64,000 bases of DNA. Origin: Croceibacterium_A sp044506885. Lineage in GTDB: Bacteria; Pseudomonadota; Alphaproteobacteria; Sphingomonadales; Sphingomonadaceae. The stretch spans positions 1-64,000 of the forward strand of contig JBIQKC010000013.1 of assembly GCA_044506885.1 (NCBI GenBank), written 5' to 3'. The stretch's first letter is position 1. Every line of letters starts with the position of its first letter. A program made the translations under genes and the position numbers. The notes under the pieces were generated by a model, which saw only the letters and a list, made by a program, of their open reading frames with translations, did not search any database and was not told the origin of the DNA. Shown here piece after piece: positions 51,057-60,268 of this stretch.

Positions 51057-52511
51057 ATGACAAAGCTCGAACCGCGCGCCCGCAAGGTCAAGATCCTCGC
51101 CACGGTCGGCCCGGCCAGCCGCGACCCCGACATGCTGCGCCGCCTGTTCCGCGCCGGCGCCGATGCGTTCCGCGTCAACCTCAGCCATGGCGATCACGCC
51201 ACGCACGCGGAAACGATCAAGGCGATCCGCGCGCTGGAGAAGGAATTCGGCCGCCCGATCGCCGTGCTGTGCGACCTGCAAGGGCCCAAGCTGCGCGTCG
51301 GCGCGTTCGCCGAGGGACAGGCGATCATCCCCCACGGCGCTCGCTTCGTGCTCGACCGGGATGAAACGCCGGGCGACGCCGGCCGCGTCTGCCTGCCCCA
51401 TCCCGAATTGTTCGCCGTCCTGCGCGAAGGCCAGCGGCTGCTGATCAACGACGGCAAGATCCGCCTGCGGGTGACCGGGGCGGAGCCCGAGCGCATCGTC
51501 TGCACCGCCGAAGTCGGCGGGGTGATTTCCGATCGCAAGGGCGTCAACGTGCCCGATGCCGAAGTGCCGATCCCGGCGCTGACCGACAAGGACCGGCGCG
51601 ATCTCGCCTTCGCTCTCGAGCAGGGAGCGGACTGGATCGGCCTCAGCTTCGTGCAGCGGCCGGAAGACCTTGCCGAAACGCGCAAGCTGATGGGCGGCAA
51701 GGGCGCGCTCTGCGCCAAGATCGAGAAGCCGCAGGCGGTCAAGCGCCTGGCGGAGATCGTCGAACTGGCCGACGGCGTGATGGTGGCGCGCGGCGATCTC
51801 GGGGTGGAGCTCAATCCCGAGGAAGTGCCGCCGCTGCAAAAGAAGATCGTCAACGCAACGCGTCTCACCGGCAAGCCGGTGATCGTGGCGACGCAGATGC
51901 TCGAATCGATGATCGAAAGCCCCGCGCCCACGCGGGCCGAAGTGTCCGACGTTGCCAACGCGGTCTACGACGGGGCCGACGTGGTGATGCTCTCCGCCGA
52001 AACCGCCGCCGGGCAATGGCCGGAGGAAGCGGTGATGATGATGGATTCCATCGCCCGCCAGGTGGAGCGCGACGAGGGCTACAGGCAGCGCGTCCGCCTG
52101 CTCGACACGCCGCCCGACGCCACCACCGCGGATGCACTCGCGCATGCCTGCATGACCATTTCCGACACGGTGGCGATCAACGCGATCACGGTCTTCACTT
52201 CGACCGGATCGTCCGCCCGTCGCGTGGCGCGCGAGCGGCCGTCGGTCCCGGTGCTGGTCCTCACCCCCTCGCCTGCGGTCGCGCGCCGCGTCGCGCTGCT
52301 GTGGGGCGCGCATCCGGTGACGATCAGGGACATCGGCAGCTTCGAGGAGATGATCGCCAAGGGCAAGCGCATGGCGCTACGCCACGGCTTCGGCGGCGCC
52401 GGCAGCAGGCTGGTGGTCATGGCCGGGGCGCCTTTCGGCGTATCCGGAGCGACGAACCTGCTCCACGTCGTCACGCTGGCTGGCGACGAACTCGACCGGC
52501 ATCCCAACTAG
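51057..52511 (+). CDS. pyk: Pyruvate kinase
   Basis: A 484-residue pyruvate kinase. Seen are KVKILATVGPASRDPDMLRR, FRVNLSHGDHATH, DLQGPKLRVG, the active-site helix VARGDLGVELNPEEVPPLQK and KPVIVATQMLESMIESPAPT RAEVSDVANAV. It makes pyruvate and ATP from phosphoenolpyruvate. The C-terminal allosteric domain (about 355-484) is complete. The start MTKLEPRARK at 51057 is the family N-terminus. Confidence 0.96.
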   Translation: MTKLEPRARKVKILATVGPASRDPDMLRRLFRAGADAFRVNLSHGDHATHAETIKAIRALEKEFGRPIAVLCDLQGPKLRVGAFAEGQAIIPHGARFVLDRDETPGDAGRVCLPHPELFAVLREGQRLLINDGKIRLRVTGAEPERIVCTAEVGGVISDRKGVNVPDAEVPIPALTDKDRRDLAFALEQGADWIGLSFVQRPEDLAETRKLMGGKGALCAKIEKPQAVKRLAEIVELADGVMVARGDLGVELNPEEVPPLQKKIVNATRLTGKPVIVATQMLESMIESPAPTRAEVSDVANAVYDGADVVMLSAETAAGQWPEEAVMMMDSIARQVERDEGYRQRVRLLDTPPDATTADALAHACMTISDTVAINAITVFTSTGSSARRVARERPSVPVLVLTPSPAVARRVALLWGAHPVTIRDIGSFEEMIAKGKRMALRHGFGGAGSRLVVMAGAPFGVSGATNLLHVVTLAGDELDRHPN

Positions 52512-53317
52512 AGGCCCGCCTCCGCCAGCTTCGCATCGAGATCGTCGGGCAGCTCGAAGTACCCGCCCGATAGCGCGTCGTAGCGGCCCGAGGCCAGGTC
52601 GAGGCAACGCTGCGCGCAGCGCGCGAGGTCGTCCTGCGCCGCCGGATCGTGCTGCCTGCCCCGCAACCGCTCAACCATCGGCGCGAGGTGTTGCTGCGCG
52701 TCGGCGCTTTCCATCGTCTCGCGCGCCAGCTCGGTGAACACGAAGCCGGGATCGATCGCGAACACCGCCACCTTGGTTCCGGCCAGTTCGGCGGCCGCTT
52801 GCTCGACCAGCCGGTTCTGCGCGATCTTGCCGGTGCAATAGGCCGAAAGGTGCGGCGCCACCAGCCGCGCCGCCTTGGCCGACACGCAGATCGCCCGCCC
52901 GCGCCCGCGCTCGACCATGCCCGGCAGCACCGCCTGCATGAACAGCATCGGCGCGCGGATGTGAATCGACTGGGCGCGCCACCATTCGTCCGCATCGACT
53001 TTCCAGATCGGCCCGAACGGTCCGGGCACGCCCGCGTTGCTGACCAGCACGTCGACCGGGCCGAGCAGTTCCTCGGTCTTGGCCACGGCATGCGCGATGG
53101 ACGCGGGGTCGGTCACATCGCAGCGCACGCCGATGGCCCTGCCGCCATCCGGGCCGCCGGTCTTGTCGATCGCGCGCGCCACGTCGTCGACTTGCGCCAG
53201 CGAGCGCGCCAGCAGGGCCACGGCTGCCCCTTCGGCGGCGAAGCGCTCGGCAATCGCCCGCCCGAATCCGCGCCCTGCTCCGGTGACCAGCGCGACTTGC
53301 CCGTCGAATAACCCCAT
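52508..53317 (-). CDS. SDR family oxidoreductase
   Basis: A 269-residue short-chain dehydrogenase: VALVTGAGRGFGRAIAERFA for the cofactor, VSNAGVPGPFGP, catalytic Ser in CVSAKAA (position shifted) and SAYCTGK for the Tyr-Lys pair. It is not closely tied to a known pathway. It is convergent with pyk (4-base overlap of the ends) and follows the phosphoesterase gene by 30 bases. Confidence 0.88.
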   Translation of the reverse strand: MGLFDGQVALVTGAGRGFGRAIAERFAAEGAAVALLARSLAQVDDVARAIDKTGGPDGGRAIGVRCDVTDPASIAHAVAKTEELLGPVDVLVSNAGVPGPFGPIWKVDADEWWRAQSIHIRAPMLFMQAVLPGMVERGRGRAICVSAKAARLVAPHLSAYCTGKIAQNRLVEQAAAELAGTKVAVFAIDPGFVFTELARETMESADAQQHLAPMVERLRGRQHDPAAQDDLARCAQRCLDLASGRYDALSGGYFELPDDLDAKLAEAGL

Positions 53318-53347
53318 CTCGCCTCCTTTCGTCGCTCTCCGCGCGGA

Positions 53348-54205
53348 TCAGTGCACCGGCGGGTCGACGGGCGGCACCCGGCCCACCGGCGCGACCGGCT
53401 CCCCCTCCTCGCGCGGCGGCAGCGCGTTCTCGGGAACGTCGTCGATCTGCATCGCGCGCGTCGGCACCTCGTCGAGATTGCGCGCGCGAACGCGCAAGGT
53501 CTCGCCGTCCCAGGTCAGCTCGTTGAAGCTCGGCGGGGTCGAGCGCAGCCGTTGCGACAGCGTCCCCGCACCGATCATCCGCACCGGTCCCTTCGCGGTT
53601 TCCTCCACGATGTCGAACGGATCGTGGACGTGGCCGCTGAGCACGGCGAGCACCGGACGCACCGCCAGTTCCTCCAGCGCCCGCGTTCCATTGGCGGTCA
53701 GCGCCGTACCGTGGGTGCCGACTTCACGCAGCGGGTGATGCACGGCCACCAGCGCCCGCGTGCCCGGCGGCAGCGCGTCGATCGCCGCGAGGCACTTGCG
53801 CAATGCCGGGCGCGATACCCAGCCTTTGGACCAGTTGAACCGGGGCTGCGCCCGCACCGCCGTCTTCAACGGCACGATGGCCACGCCGGGCAGGTCGATT
53901 TCCCGCTCGACCAGCCCCTTGATGCCGCGAAAGCGCCGATAGGGATCGGTGAAGCGCTCCAGCAGGTTGAAATAGGGCATGTCGTGATTGCCGATCTCGA
54001 CCGTCACCGGCGCGTCGAGCGCGCGGATCCAGCGCACCGCGGCGGCGAACTCGCGATGGCGCGCGCGCATCGTCAGGTCGCCGGTGATCGCCACCGCCGC
54101 CGGCCGGCGCGCTGCGATCTCGCCCGCCACCCAATCGAGCGCCCGGCGGTCTTCGAGCCCGAAATGAATGTCGCTGAGATGAAAGAGCAGGGTGTCAGAG
54201 GCCAT
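53348..54205 (-). CDS. Calcineurin-like metallophosphoesterase
   Basis: A 285-residue phosphoesterase of the Icc/CpdA type with LFHLSDIHFGLEDRRALDWV, AVAITGDLTMRARHREFAAA, VEIGNHDMPYFNLLERF and LVAVHHPL...VLSGHVHDPF. These are the five metal-binding motifs. The family includes cAMP phosphodiesterases and many uncharacterised enzymes. The proline-rich C-terminal 25 residues look disordered. It overlaps the diacylglycerol-kinase-like gene by 11 bases. Confidence 0.9.
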   Translation of the reverse strand: MASDTLLFHLSDIHFGLEDRRALDWVAGEIAARRPAAVAITGDLTMRARHREFAAAVRWIRALDAPVTVEIGNHDMPYFNLLERFTDPYRRFRGIKGLVEREIDLPGVAIVPLKTAVRAQPRFNWSKGWVSRPALRKCLAAIDALPPGTRALVAVHHPLREVGTHGTALTANGTRALEELAVRPVLAVLSGHVHDPFDIVEETAKGPVRMIGAGTLSQRLRSTPPSFNELTWDGETLRVRARNLDEVPTRAMQIDDVPENALPPREEGEPVAPVGRVPPVDPPVH

Positions 54206-55064
54206 CGGCCTCCGTCGCTAGCAGATCGACCTCGCACGCCGCCAGCCGGAACTCCGCCGGGGACCCGGTCTCGATCTGCTCGCCGTCCACCAGCAGTTCG
54301 AAAGGACCGCCTTCGGTGGCGGCCAGGCTAACGCGCGGCGCTCTCGCCAGCACCTCGTGCGGCCCTTCGCGGAAGTTGCGCGTCAGCATGGCCCAGGCCT
54401 GCTCCAGGTACTCGCCCGCGCCCTCGGCGTAGTAGGCGGCGACCGCGATTCCCTCGCCCTCGGCGCGCAAGGCGATCAGCGGATAGCCTTCGGCCCGCCC
54501 CACCGCCGGTTCCACGCAGGCGAGCATTTCGCCCGCCAGCGTATCCTCCAGCGCCTCGGCGGCGGAAGCGGCCAGTTCGCCGATCGCATTGTCGCGCATC
54601 GCCTCGCGCACTTTGCCCCAGCTCGCGCCTGGGCCGGCCAGCACTTCTGCGAACGCCACATGCTCGCCATGGCGGATCACCCCCGGCCGCCGCCGCGCGG
54701 CAGCCCCGCGCGCGGCCGCGGCGATCGCCTCTTCGGCCGTGCGCTCGCCGAACAGCCGGTGATAGAGCAGGTTCTTGGTTCCGCCGGGCAGCACCAGCAC
54801 CGCCCCGCGCCAGCCCGACAGGCCCGCGATCAGCGCGTTTACGGTGCCGTCCCCGGCATGGACCGCCACGATCTCCACCCCCGCGTCATCGAGCGCGCCT
54901 GCCGTGGGGAGTTCGTCGTCCGGCAATACGCTGCGCCCGGTGATGGCAAGGCGATTGGCCGCGCAACACTCTTCCAGCGCCGCCAGCGCCTCGTCGTCGT
55001 TGCCGCCGCTCGCGGTGTTGCCGACCAGCCAGATCCGGCGCTCTTCGTCCCGTCTTTCATCCAT
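54195..55064 (-). CDS. Diacylglycerol kinase-like lipid kinase
   Basis: A 289-residue protein. It has the kinase pattern WLVGNTASGGNDDEALAALE, VEIVAVHAGDGTVNALIAGL (GDGT motif) and VLVLPGGTKNLLYHRLF. The C-terminal domain is beta-rich (FELLVDGEQIETGSPAEFRL), as in DgkB/YegS. It probably phosphorylates a lipid; sphingosine or ceramide is conceivable in a sphingolipid-forming organism but not shown. The ATG at 55064 has no clear ribosome site. Confidence 0.82.
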   Translation of the reverse strand: MDERRDEERRIWLVGNTASGGNDDEALAALEECCAANRLAITGRSVLPDDELPTAGALDDAGVEIVAVHAGDGTVNALIAGLSGWRGAVLVLPGGTKNLLYHRLFGERTAEEAIAAAARGAAARRRPGVIRHGEHVAFAEVLAGPGASWGKVREAMRDNAIGELAASAAEALEDTLAGEMLACVEPAVGRAEGYPLIALRAEGEGIAVAAYYAEGAGEYLEQAWAMLTRNFREGPHEVLARAPRVSLAATEGGPFELLVDGEQIETGSPAEFRLAACEVDLLATEADGL

Positions 55065-55099
55065 GCCGCGAAAGCGCCCGCCGCGCGCGCCGGTTCCCG

Positions 55100-55399
55100 T
55101 CATATGCGCCGCGACAGGATGAGCCAGCCGGCAAGCGCGTTGAGCGCGCTGTATCCCAGATAGGCCCAGCCCCATGCCGCATGGCCATAGGCCGCCAGCA
55201 ACAGCGCGCCGCACAGCACGACGAACTCCACCGCCAGGCTGATCCGGCCCCCGCCGGAGGCGATCCACGGGATTTCGCCGAGCAAGGAGTGGCGGCTGTC
55301 GAGCACCGCTGCATGCAACGCAAAGTTGCCGAGGCCGAGCAGAAAGACGAGCAAAATTGCCACGGACGCCAATGTGGGGAAACTTTCGTCGGCTGCCAA
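55100..55399 (-). CDS. Hypothetical membrane protein, three helices
   Basis: A protein of about 99 residues with three predicted membrane helices (VAILLVFLLGLGNFALHAAV, ISLAVEFVVLCGALLLAAYG, YLGYSALNALAGWLIL). No family is recognised. The only start seen is a TTG at 55399 without a good ribosome site, so the N-terminus is uncertain. It is 35 bases upstream of the lipid-kinase gene and may be co-transcribed with it. Confidence 0.55.
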   Translation of the reverse strand: MAADESFPTLASVAILLVFLLGLGNFALHAAVLDSRHSLLGEIPWIASGGGRISLAVEFVVLCGALLLAAYGHAAWGWAYLGYSALNALAGWLILSRRI

Positions 55400-55573
55400 T
55401 GGCGGTTCGTGGACCCGCAGGGGCTGTTTGTCGCCGGCGGAGTCGTCCGTCGAGCGGTGCGGCGGACTTCGTCGAGCATGCCGCGCAAGCCCCTCCCGAG
55501 GGGCCTATTCCTGTCCCTGCGCCGCGACCACAGCAGTCCCAACGGTCGCGGCGCAACCCGAAGGAGAGCACCA

Positions 55574-55870
55574 ATGAAAGTCGCACCGTTCGCCCTCGTC
55601 CTCGCCGCCGGCGCGGCCCTGGCCGCAAGCCCGGCGGCGGCCGGCGCACCCCGCGAGGTGGTTCGCTACGACGACCTTCGCATGGCGACGGCGGAAGGTC
55701 AGGCCACGCTCCAGAAACGCCTCGACAAGGCGGCATGGAAGGTGTGCATGTTCGATACGAACGGCATGGTCCGGACGAGCGAGGAGCAGAACGCCTGCTA
55801 CCGCGCCTCGCGCAAGGAAGCGGCCGTGCGCATGGCGCAGGTCATGGCGGCGACGCAACTGGGCGGCTGA
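55574..55870 (+). CDS. UrcA family protein
   Basis: A 98-residue secreted protein: signal peptide (PFALVLAAGAALAASPAAAG), then VVRYDDLRMATAEGQATLQK and AAWKVCMFDTNG...ACYRASRKEA with a conserved Cys pair. This is the UrcA pattern, frequent in sphingomonads and of unknown function. AAGGAG lies eight bases before the start. It is convergent with the LytTR regulator gene (9-base gap). Confidence 0.9.
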   Translation: MKVAPFALVLAAGAALAASPAAAGAPREVVRYDDLRMATAEGQATLQKRLDKAAWKVCMFDTNGMVRTSEEQNACYRASRKEAAVRMAQVMAATQLGG

Positions 55871-55879
55871 CGCCGCCCG

Positions 55880-56635
55880 TCAACGCCCTGCCATGGCCTT
55901 GACCTTGCGCAGATAGGTCCGCCCGATGCGCAAGGCTTCGCCACTATCGAGTTCCGCGCACCACACGCCGAGCCCTTCGTGCCTGAGGCCGCGAATGCGG
56001 TCCCGCCGCAGGATCGTCGAACGATGGATGCGGATGAAGCGCGCCGGATCGAGCTTGCTCTCGAGCCCGGCGATGGTCTGCAACAGCAGGTAGCTGCGCC
56101 CGCCGCCATCCTCGTCCCCGCCGACATGGAGCCGCACGTAGTCGCGCTCGGCGTCGATCCGCTCCACCTCCCGCGCGTCGATACGCAGCAGCTCGGAGCG
56201 ATGCGGAACCCAGAATTCGGTCAGCCATTCGCCGCCCTCCGCGGACCGCCGCTCGCGACGCGCCACGACCCTGTCGACGGCGCGTTCGAGCCGCTCGGCG
56301 CCGACCGGCTTGAGCACGTAGTCGACCGCTTCGAGATCGAAGGCCTCGACCGCGAAATCCTCGTGCGCGGTAACGAAGATCACCGCCGGCCGCTGCGCCA
56401 GGCGGGCCAGGCGGCGGGCGACGGTCAACCCGTCGATGCCCGGCATCGTCATATCGAGCAGCATGAGATCGGGCTTGAGCTTTTCCGCCAGCCGCAACGC
56501 CGCCTCGCCGTCGCTGGCGGTGCCGACGACAGCCAGATCCTCGATTTCGGCGCACAGCACCTGCATCCGCTCGATCGCGAGCGGTTCGTCGTCGACGATC
56601 ATCGTCCTGAGCGTCTCGCCGCCGTTCGCCGTCAT
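55880..56635 (-). CDS. LytTR-type response regulator
   Basis: A 251-residue regulator. The receiver domain has Asp15-Asp16 and phosphoacceptor Asp61 (LMLLDMTMPG). The LytTR DNA-binding domain begins near residue 145 (ELLRIDAREVERIDAERDYV, SKLDPARFIRIHRSTI). It is translated with the LytS-type kinase through an ATGA overlap. Targets are unknown; no LytTR repeat pair was found near it. Confidence 0.93.
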   Translation of the reverse strand: MTANGGETLRTMIVDDEPLAIERMQVLCAEIEDLAVVGTASDGEAALRLAEKLKPDLMLLDMTMPGIDGLTVARRLARLAQRPAVIFVTAHEDFAVEAFDLEAVDYVLKPVGAERLERAVDRVVARRERRSAEGGEWLTEFWVPHRSELLRIDAREVERIDAERDYVRLHVGGDEDGGGRSYLLLQTIAGLESKLDPARFIRIHRSTILRRDRIRGLRHEGLGVWCAELDSGEALRIGRTYLRKVKAMAGR

Positions 56636-57816
56636 GCCTCGCCATCCTGTCGCAGCAGCGGCAGGCGCAACTGCGTCGAATACCCGTTGTCGGCGGATCC
56701 CGACACGATCGTCGCCTCGGCGCCGAACCGCGCCTCCAGCCGCTCGCGAACGTTGGCGAGGCCGATGCCGTGCCCGCCGTCCGATCCCTGGCCGGCGCCG
56801 TCGTTCGACACCACGACCACCAGCCGCCCGTATTCCTCGCGCGCAGCCAGCGTGATCGTCACCCGGCCCGAAGTCGGCGCGACCGCGTGCTTGACCGAGT
56901 TTTCGACCAGCGGCTGGAGGATCATCCCCGGCACCCGCGCCTCTTCGAGCGCCGGCGGCAGATCGTAGACCGCGCGCAATCGCTGCGGAAAGCGCACCGC
57001 CTCGATGTCGAGATAGAGCTTCTGCAACGCGAATTCCTCGCGCAGCGATACGTCGGCAGTGGGATCGTCGGCAAGACTGCGGCGGTAGAAGGTTGAGATC
57101 GTCTGGATCATCCGCTCGGCCGCCTGGGTCTTGCCGGTCAGGACCAGCGCGGACAGCGAATTCAGCGTATTGAACAGGAAGTGCGGATTGACCTGATAGC
57201 GCAGGCTGCGCAGCTCCGCCGCCTTGGCCGCCCGCTTGTACGCTCCCTCTCGCCGCTCGGCCGCGCGCGCCTTCTCGCCGGTCAGCAGCGCCAGATAGAG
57301 CGCGCACCAGGCGAGCATCATGAAATAGCGCCCGAAGACCTGCTCGACCAGGCTTTGCCACGGGCTCAGCTCCCGCACCACCACGTCGTCTTCATCCGGC
57401 GCATCGTCGTTGCCGGTCAGCGGGTCGGGCATCCACGAATCGCCGCCCCCGAACGGCGGCTCGCCATGCGCGATCTGTTCGTTCACCCGCTCCTGCATGC
57501 TGGCGAAGACCAGTTCGTTGCTCTTGACCAGCAGCACCGCCGCCGGAATCGACAGCACCAGCGCAGCGGCGATCTTCGCCCACAGCGGCGCGGAATCGAA
57601 CAATCGCAGGACCAGCCACAGCAGCAGCGTGACGCCCATCCCCGCAAGGCACGCAAGCGGACGCAGCATCAACAGCTCGCCTGAAAATCCGAGGCCGAGC
57701 AGTTCCCACCGCAATGTCGTGAGGACGAAATAGCACAGCCACAGGCCGGCGACCGACGCGAGCACCGTCCTGAACGGCACGCGCACGCTATCCTGTCCGG
57801 TATCCTCCGACGTCAT
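56632..57816 (-). CDS. LytS/YpdA-like sensor histidine kinase
   Basis: A 394-residue membrane kinase with four N-terminal helices in two pairs separated by an acidic periplasmic or loop segment (DPLTGNDDAPDEDDV). The phosphoacceptor His212 is in RYQVNPHFLFNTLNSL, the His_kinase signature. The ATPase has PLVENSVKHAV and GHGIGLANVRERLEARFG. It pairs with the downstream LytTR regulator. The signal is unknown. Confidence 0.92.
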   Translation of the reverse strand: MTSEDTGQDSVRVPFRTVLASVAGLWLCYFVLTTLRWELLGLGFSGELLMLRPLACLAGMGVTLLLWLVLRLFDSAPLWAKIAAALVLSIPAAVLLVKSNELVFASMQERVNEQIAHGEPPFGGGDSWMPDPLTGNDDAPDEDDVVVRELSPWQSLVEQVFGRYFMMLAWCALYLALLTGEKARAAERREGAYKRAAKAAELRSLRYQVNPHFLFNTLNSLSALVLTGKTQAAERMIQTISTFYRRSLADDPTADVSLREEFALQKLYLDIEAVRFPQRLRAVYDLPPALEEARVPGMILQPLVENSVKHAVAPTSGRVTITLAAREEYGRLVVVVSNDGAGQGSDGGHGIGLANVRERLEARFGAEATIVSGSADNGYSTQLRLPLLRQDGEA

Positions 57817-57903
57817 TCGCCGCCTCTAGACCGGGCGGCGGCCGAATCGCCAGCACGGCGGTCGAATATGATTGCACTTTGGTCGAATGGCGCTTGGCGC
57901 GAA

Positions 57904-59430
57904 TCAAGCGCCTTCGAGCAGCCTTTCGCGCGCAATCTTCTCGCGCCAGTGCAGCGGGGCAAGCTCGTGCACGTTGCTGCCTTCGCTGTCGACGGCGACG
58001 GTCACCGGGAAGTCGCTGACCTCGAATTCGTAGATCGCTTCCATGCCCAGATCCTCGAACCCGACGACCTTGCCGCCCTTGATCGCCCGCGCGACCAGGT
58101 ATGCCGCGCCGCCCACCGCCATCAGGTAGGCGCTCTTGTGGTCGCGGATCGCCTCGACCGCCATCGGCCCGCGCTCGGCCTTGCCGACCATTGCCAGCAG
58201 GCCCTGCTCCAGCATCGTCCGCGTGAACTTGTCCATCCGCGTGGCGGTGGTCGGGCCGGCCGGGCCGACCACTTCCTCGCCCACCGGATCGACCGGGCCG
58301 ACATAGTAGATCACCCGCCCGCGGAACTCGACCGGCAGCGGCTCGCCCTTCGCCAGCATGTCGGCGATCCGTTTGTGCGCCGCGTCGCGCCCGGTCAGCA
58401 TCTTGCCGGAGAGCAGCAGCCGGTCGCCCTGCTTCCAGCCGCGCACCACGTCGGGCGTCAGCTCGTCGAGATCGACACGAATCGCCGCCTTGTCGGGCGT
58501 CCAGTTCACATCGGGCCACTCGTCCAGCTTCGGCGCTTCGAGGAAGCTCGGTCCCGAGCCGTCGAGCGTGAAGTGCGCGTGGCGGGTGGCGGCGCAGTTG
58601 GGGATCATCGCCACCGGCTTGCCCGCCGCGTGGCACGGCCAGTCGAGGATCTTGACGTCGAGGATCGTCGCCAGCCCGCCGAGCCCCTGCGCCCCGATGC
58701 CGAGCGCGTTGACCTTGTCGAAGATTTCGATCCGCAGCGCCTCGATGTCGCTTTGCGGCCCCCGCGCCTTGAGCTGGGCCATGTCGATCGGCTCCATCAG
58801 GCTCTGCTTGGCCAGCTTCACGCAATGCTCGGCGGTGCCGCCGATGCCGATGCCCAGCATCCCCGGAGGGCACCAGCCGGCGCCCATCTGCGGCACCATG
58901 TCCAACACCCAGTCGACGATCGAATCGCTGGGATTCATCATCCTGAACTTGGACTTGTTCTCACTCCCCCCGCCCTTGGCTGCGACGTCGACCGAGACCG
59001 TGCGGCCCGGAACCATGTCCACCGCCAGCACACAGGGCGTATTGTCACGCGTGTTGCGGCGGGTGAAGGCGGGATCGGCCAGCACCGACGCGCGCAGCTT
59101 GTTCTCAGGAAAAGTGTAGGCCCGCCGCACCCCTTCATCGACCACGTCTTGCAACGAGCGGTCCGATTCGAGGCGACAGTCCTGCCCCCATTTCACGAAC
59201 ACGTTGACGATGCCGGTATCCTGACAGATCGGCCGCCGCCCTTCGGCGCACATGCGGCTGTTCGTCAGGATCTGCGCGATCGCGTCCTTCGCCGCCGGTC
59301 CTTGTTCGGCCTTGTAGGCTTCGCCCAGCGCGCGGATGTAGTCCATCGGGTGGAAGTAGGAGATGTACTGCAATGCGTCGGCGACGCTTTCGATCAGGTC
59401 TTCCTCGCGGATCGTGACCATGTCGTTCAT
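57904..59430 (-). CDS. fumA: Fumarate hydratase, class I
   Basis: A 508-residue iron-sulfur fumarase. The N-terminal domain has RRPICQDTGIVNVFVKWGQD, GAGWCPPGMLGIGIGGTAEH and IPNCAATRHAHF, whose cysteines would hold the [4Fe-4S] cluster. The C-terminal domain has VGPAGPTTATRMDKFTRTML. It interconverts fumarate and malate in the TCA cycle; maeB at 16060 also uses malate. The ATG at 59430 is preferred to one 36 bases upstream. Confidence 0.95.
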   Translation of the reverse strand: MNDMVTIREEDLIESVADALQYISYFHPMDYIRALGEAYKAEQGPAAKDAIAQILTNSRMCAEGRRPICQDTGIVNVFVKWGQDCRLESDRSLQDVVDEGVRRAYTFPENKLRASVLADPAFTRRNTRDNTPCVLAVDMVPGRTVSVDVAAKGGGSENKSKFRMMNPSDSIVDWVLDMVPQMGAGWCPPGMLGIGIGGTAEHCVKLAKQSLMEPIDMAQLKARGPQSDIEALRIEIFDKVNALGIGAQGLGGLATILDVKILDWPCHAAGKPVAMIPNCAATRHAHFTLDGSGPSFLEAPKLDEWPDVNWTPDKAAIRVDLDELTPDVVRGWKQGDRLLLSGKMLTGRDAAHKRIADMLAKGEPLPVEFRGRVIYYVGPVDPVGEEVVGPAGPTTATRMDKFTRTMLEQGLLAMVGKAERGPMAVEAIRDHKSAYLMAVGGAAYLVARAIKGGKVVGFEDLGMEAIYEFEVSDFPVTVAVDSEGSNVHELAPLHWREKIARERLLEGA

Positions 59431-59600
59431 CGAAACTGTTTCCCTGCCGGTCGATTCCGGCCCCATAGGCGCGGCGGCCCCCCATGGTCAAAGCGCGCCG
59501 GAATACCGACATCCAGCGAAGCTTTGCGACAATGCCGGGCATTGCCCGTCCCCGCCGCAGGTCCTAAGGCACCGCCCACCAACCGAAGAGACGCGACGAA

Positions 59601-60266
59601 GTGACCCCCAACGAAGCCAGCATCGTGGAGGACCGGCCCCTCGCCGGACATGAGGCCGCCCACCCGGACGCGGCGCGCCCAAATCCGGCGCGCCCAAACC
59701 CTGCTCGCAAGGCCATGATCGACAGCCAGCTGCGCACCAGCGGCGTCAACGAGGAATTCGTGCTGCGCCGCATGGGCCAGGTCGCGCGCGAGGATTTCGT
59801 GCCGGCCGCCGCGCGCGGGTTCGCCTATATCGACCGGGCGATCCCGCTCGGCGATGGCCGCGCGCTCGCCGCGCCGCTGGTCCAGGGCATGATGCTCCAG
59901 GAAGCGCGGCCCGCGCCGGAAGACAAGGCGCTGCTGGTCGATGGCGGCAGCGGCTACCTCGCCGAGTTGCTGCGCCCGCTGGTGGGCTCGCTCGACACGA
60001 TCGAACCCACAGCGGCGCTCGCCGCCGGCCGCAAGGGCGGCGGCTATACGCTGCTGCTGATCGACGGCGCGGTCGAGCACTTGCCCGACAGCCTCGTCCG
60101 CCGCCTGGCGGACGATGCGCGCATCGTCACCGGCGTCGTCGAAGCGGGCGTCACCCGCCTCGCCACCGGGCGCAAGGCGGCGGGCGAAGCGGCGCTGTGG
60201 CCGCTGGTCGAAATCGGCATTCCTGTCCTGCCGGAATTAGCCGCTCCCCGTAGGTGGAGCTTCTGA
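59601..60266 (+). CDS. Protein-L-isoaspartate O-methyltransferase-like protein, reduced
   Basis: A 221-residue PIMT-related protein. MIDSQLRTSGVNEEFVLRRM and AREDFVPAAARGFAYIDRAI are typical. The SAM motif is altered (LLVDGGSGYLAELL in place of VLEVGTGSGY) and the segment after it is about 20 residues shorter than in true PIMT, so activity is doubtful. The first 35 residues include a duplicated NPARP unit. A GTG at 59601 is the likely start; an ATG at 59715 is possible. It precedes tolC, a pairing common in sphingomonads. Confidence 0.8.
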   Translation: MTPNEASIVEDRPLAGHEAAHPDAARPNPARPNPARKAMIDSQLRTSGVNEEFVLRRMGQVAREDFVPAAARGFAYIDRAIPLGDGRALAAPLVQGMMLQEARPAPEDKALLVDGGSGYLAELLRPLVGSLDTIEPTAALAAGRKGGGYTLLLIDGAVEHLPDSLVRRLADDARIVTGVVEAGVTRLATGRKAAGEAALWPLVEIGIPVLPELAAPRRWSF

Positions 60267-60268
60267 TC

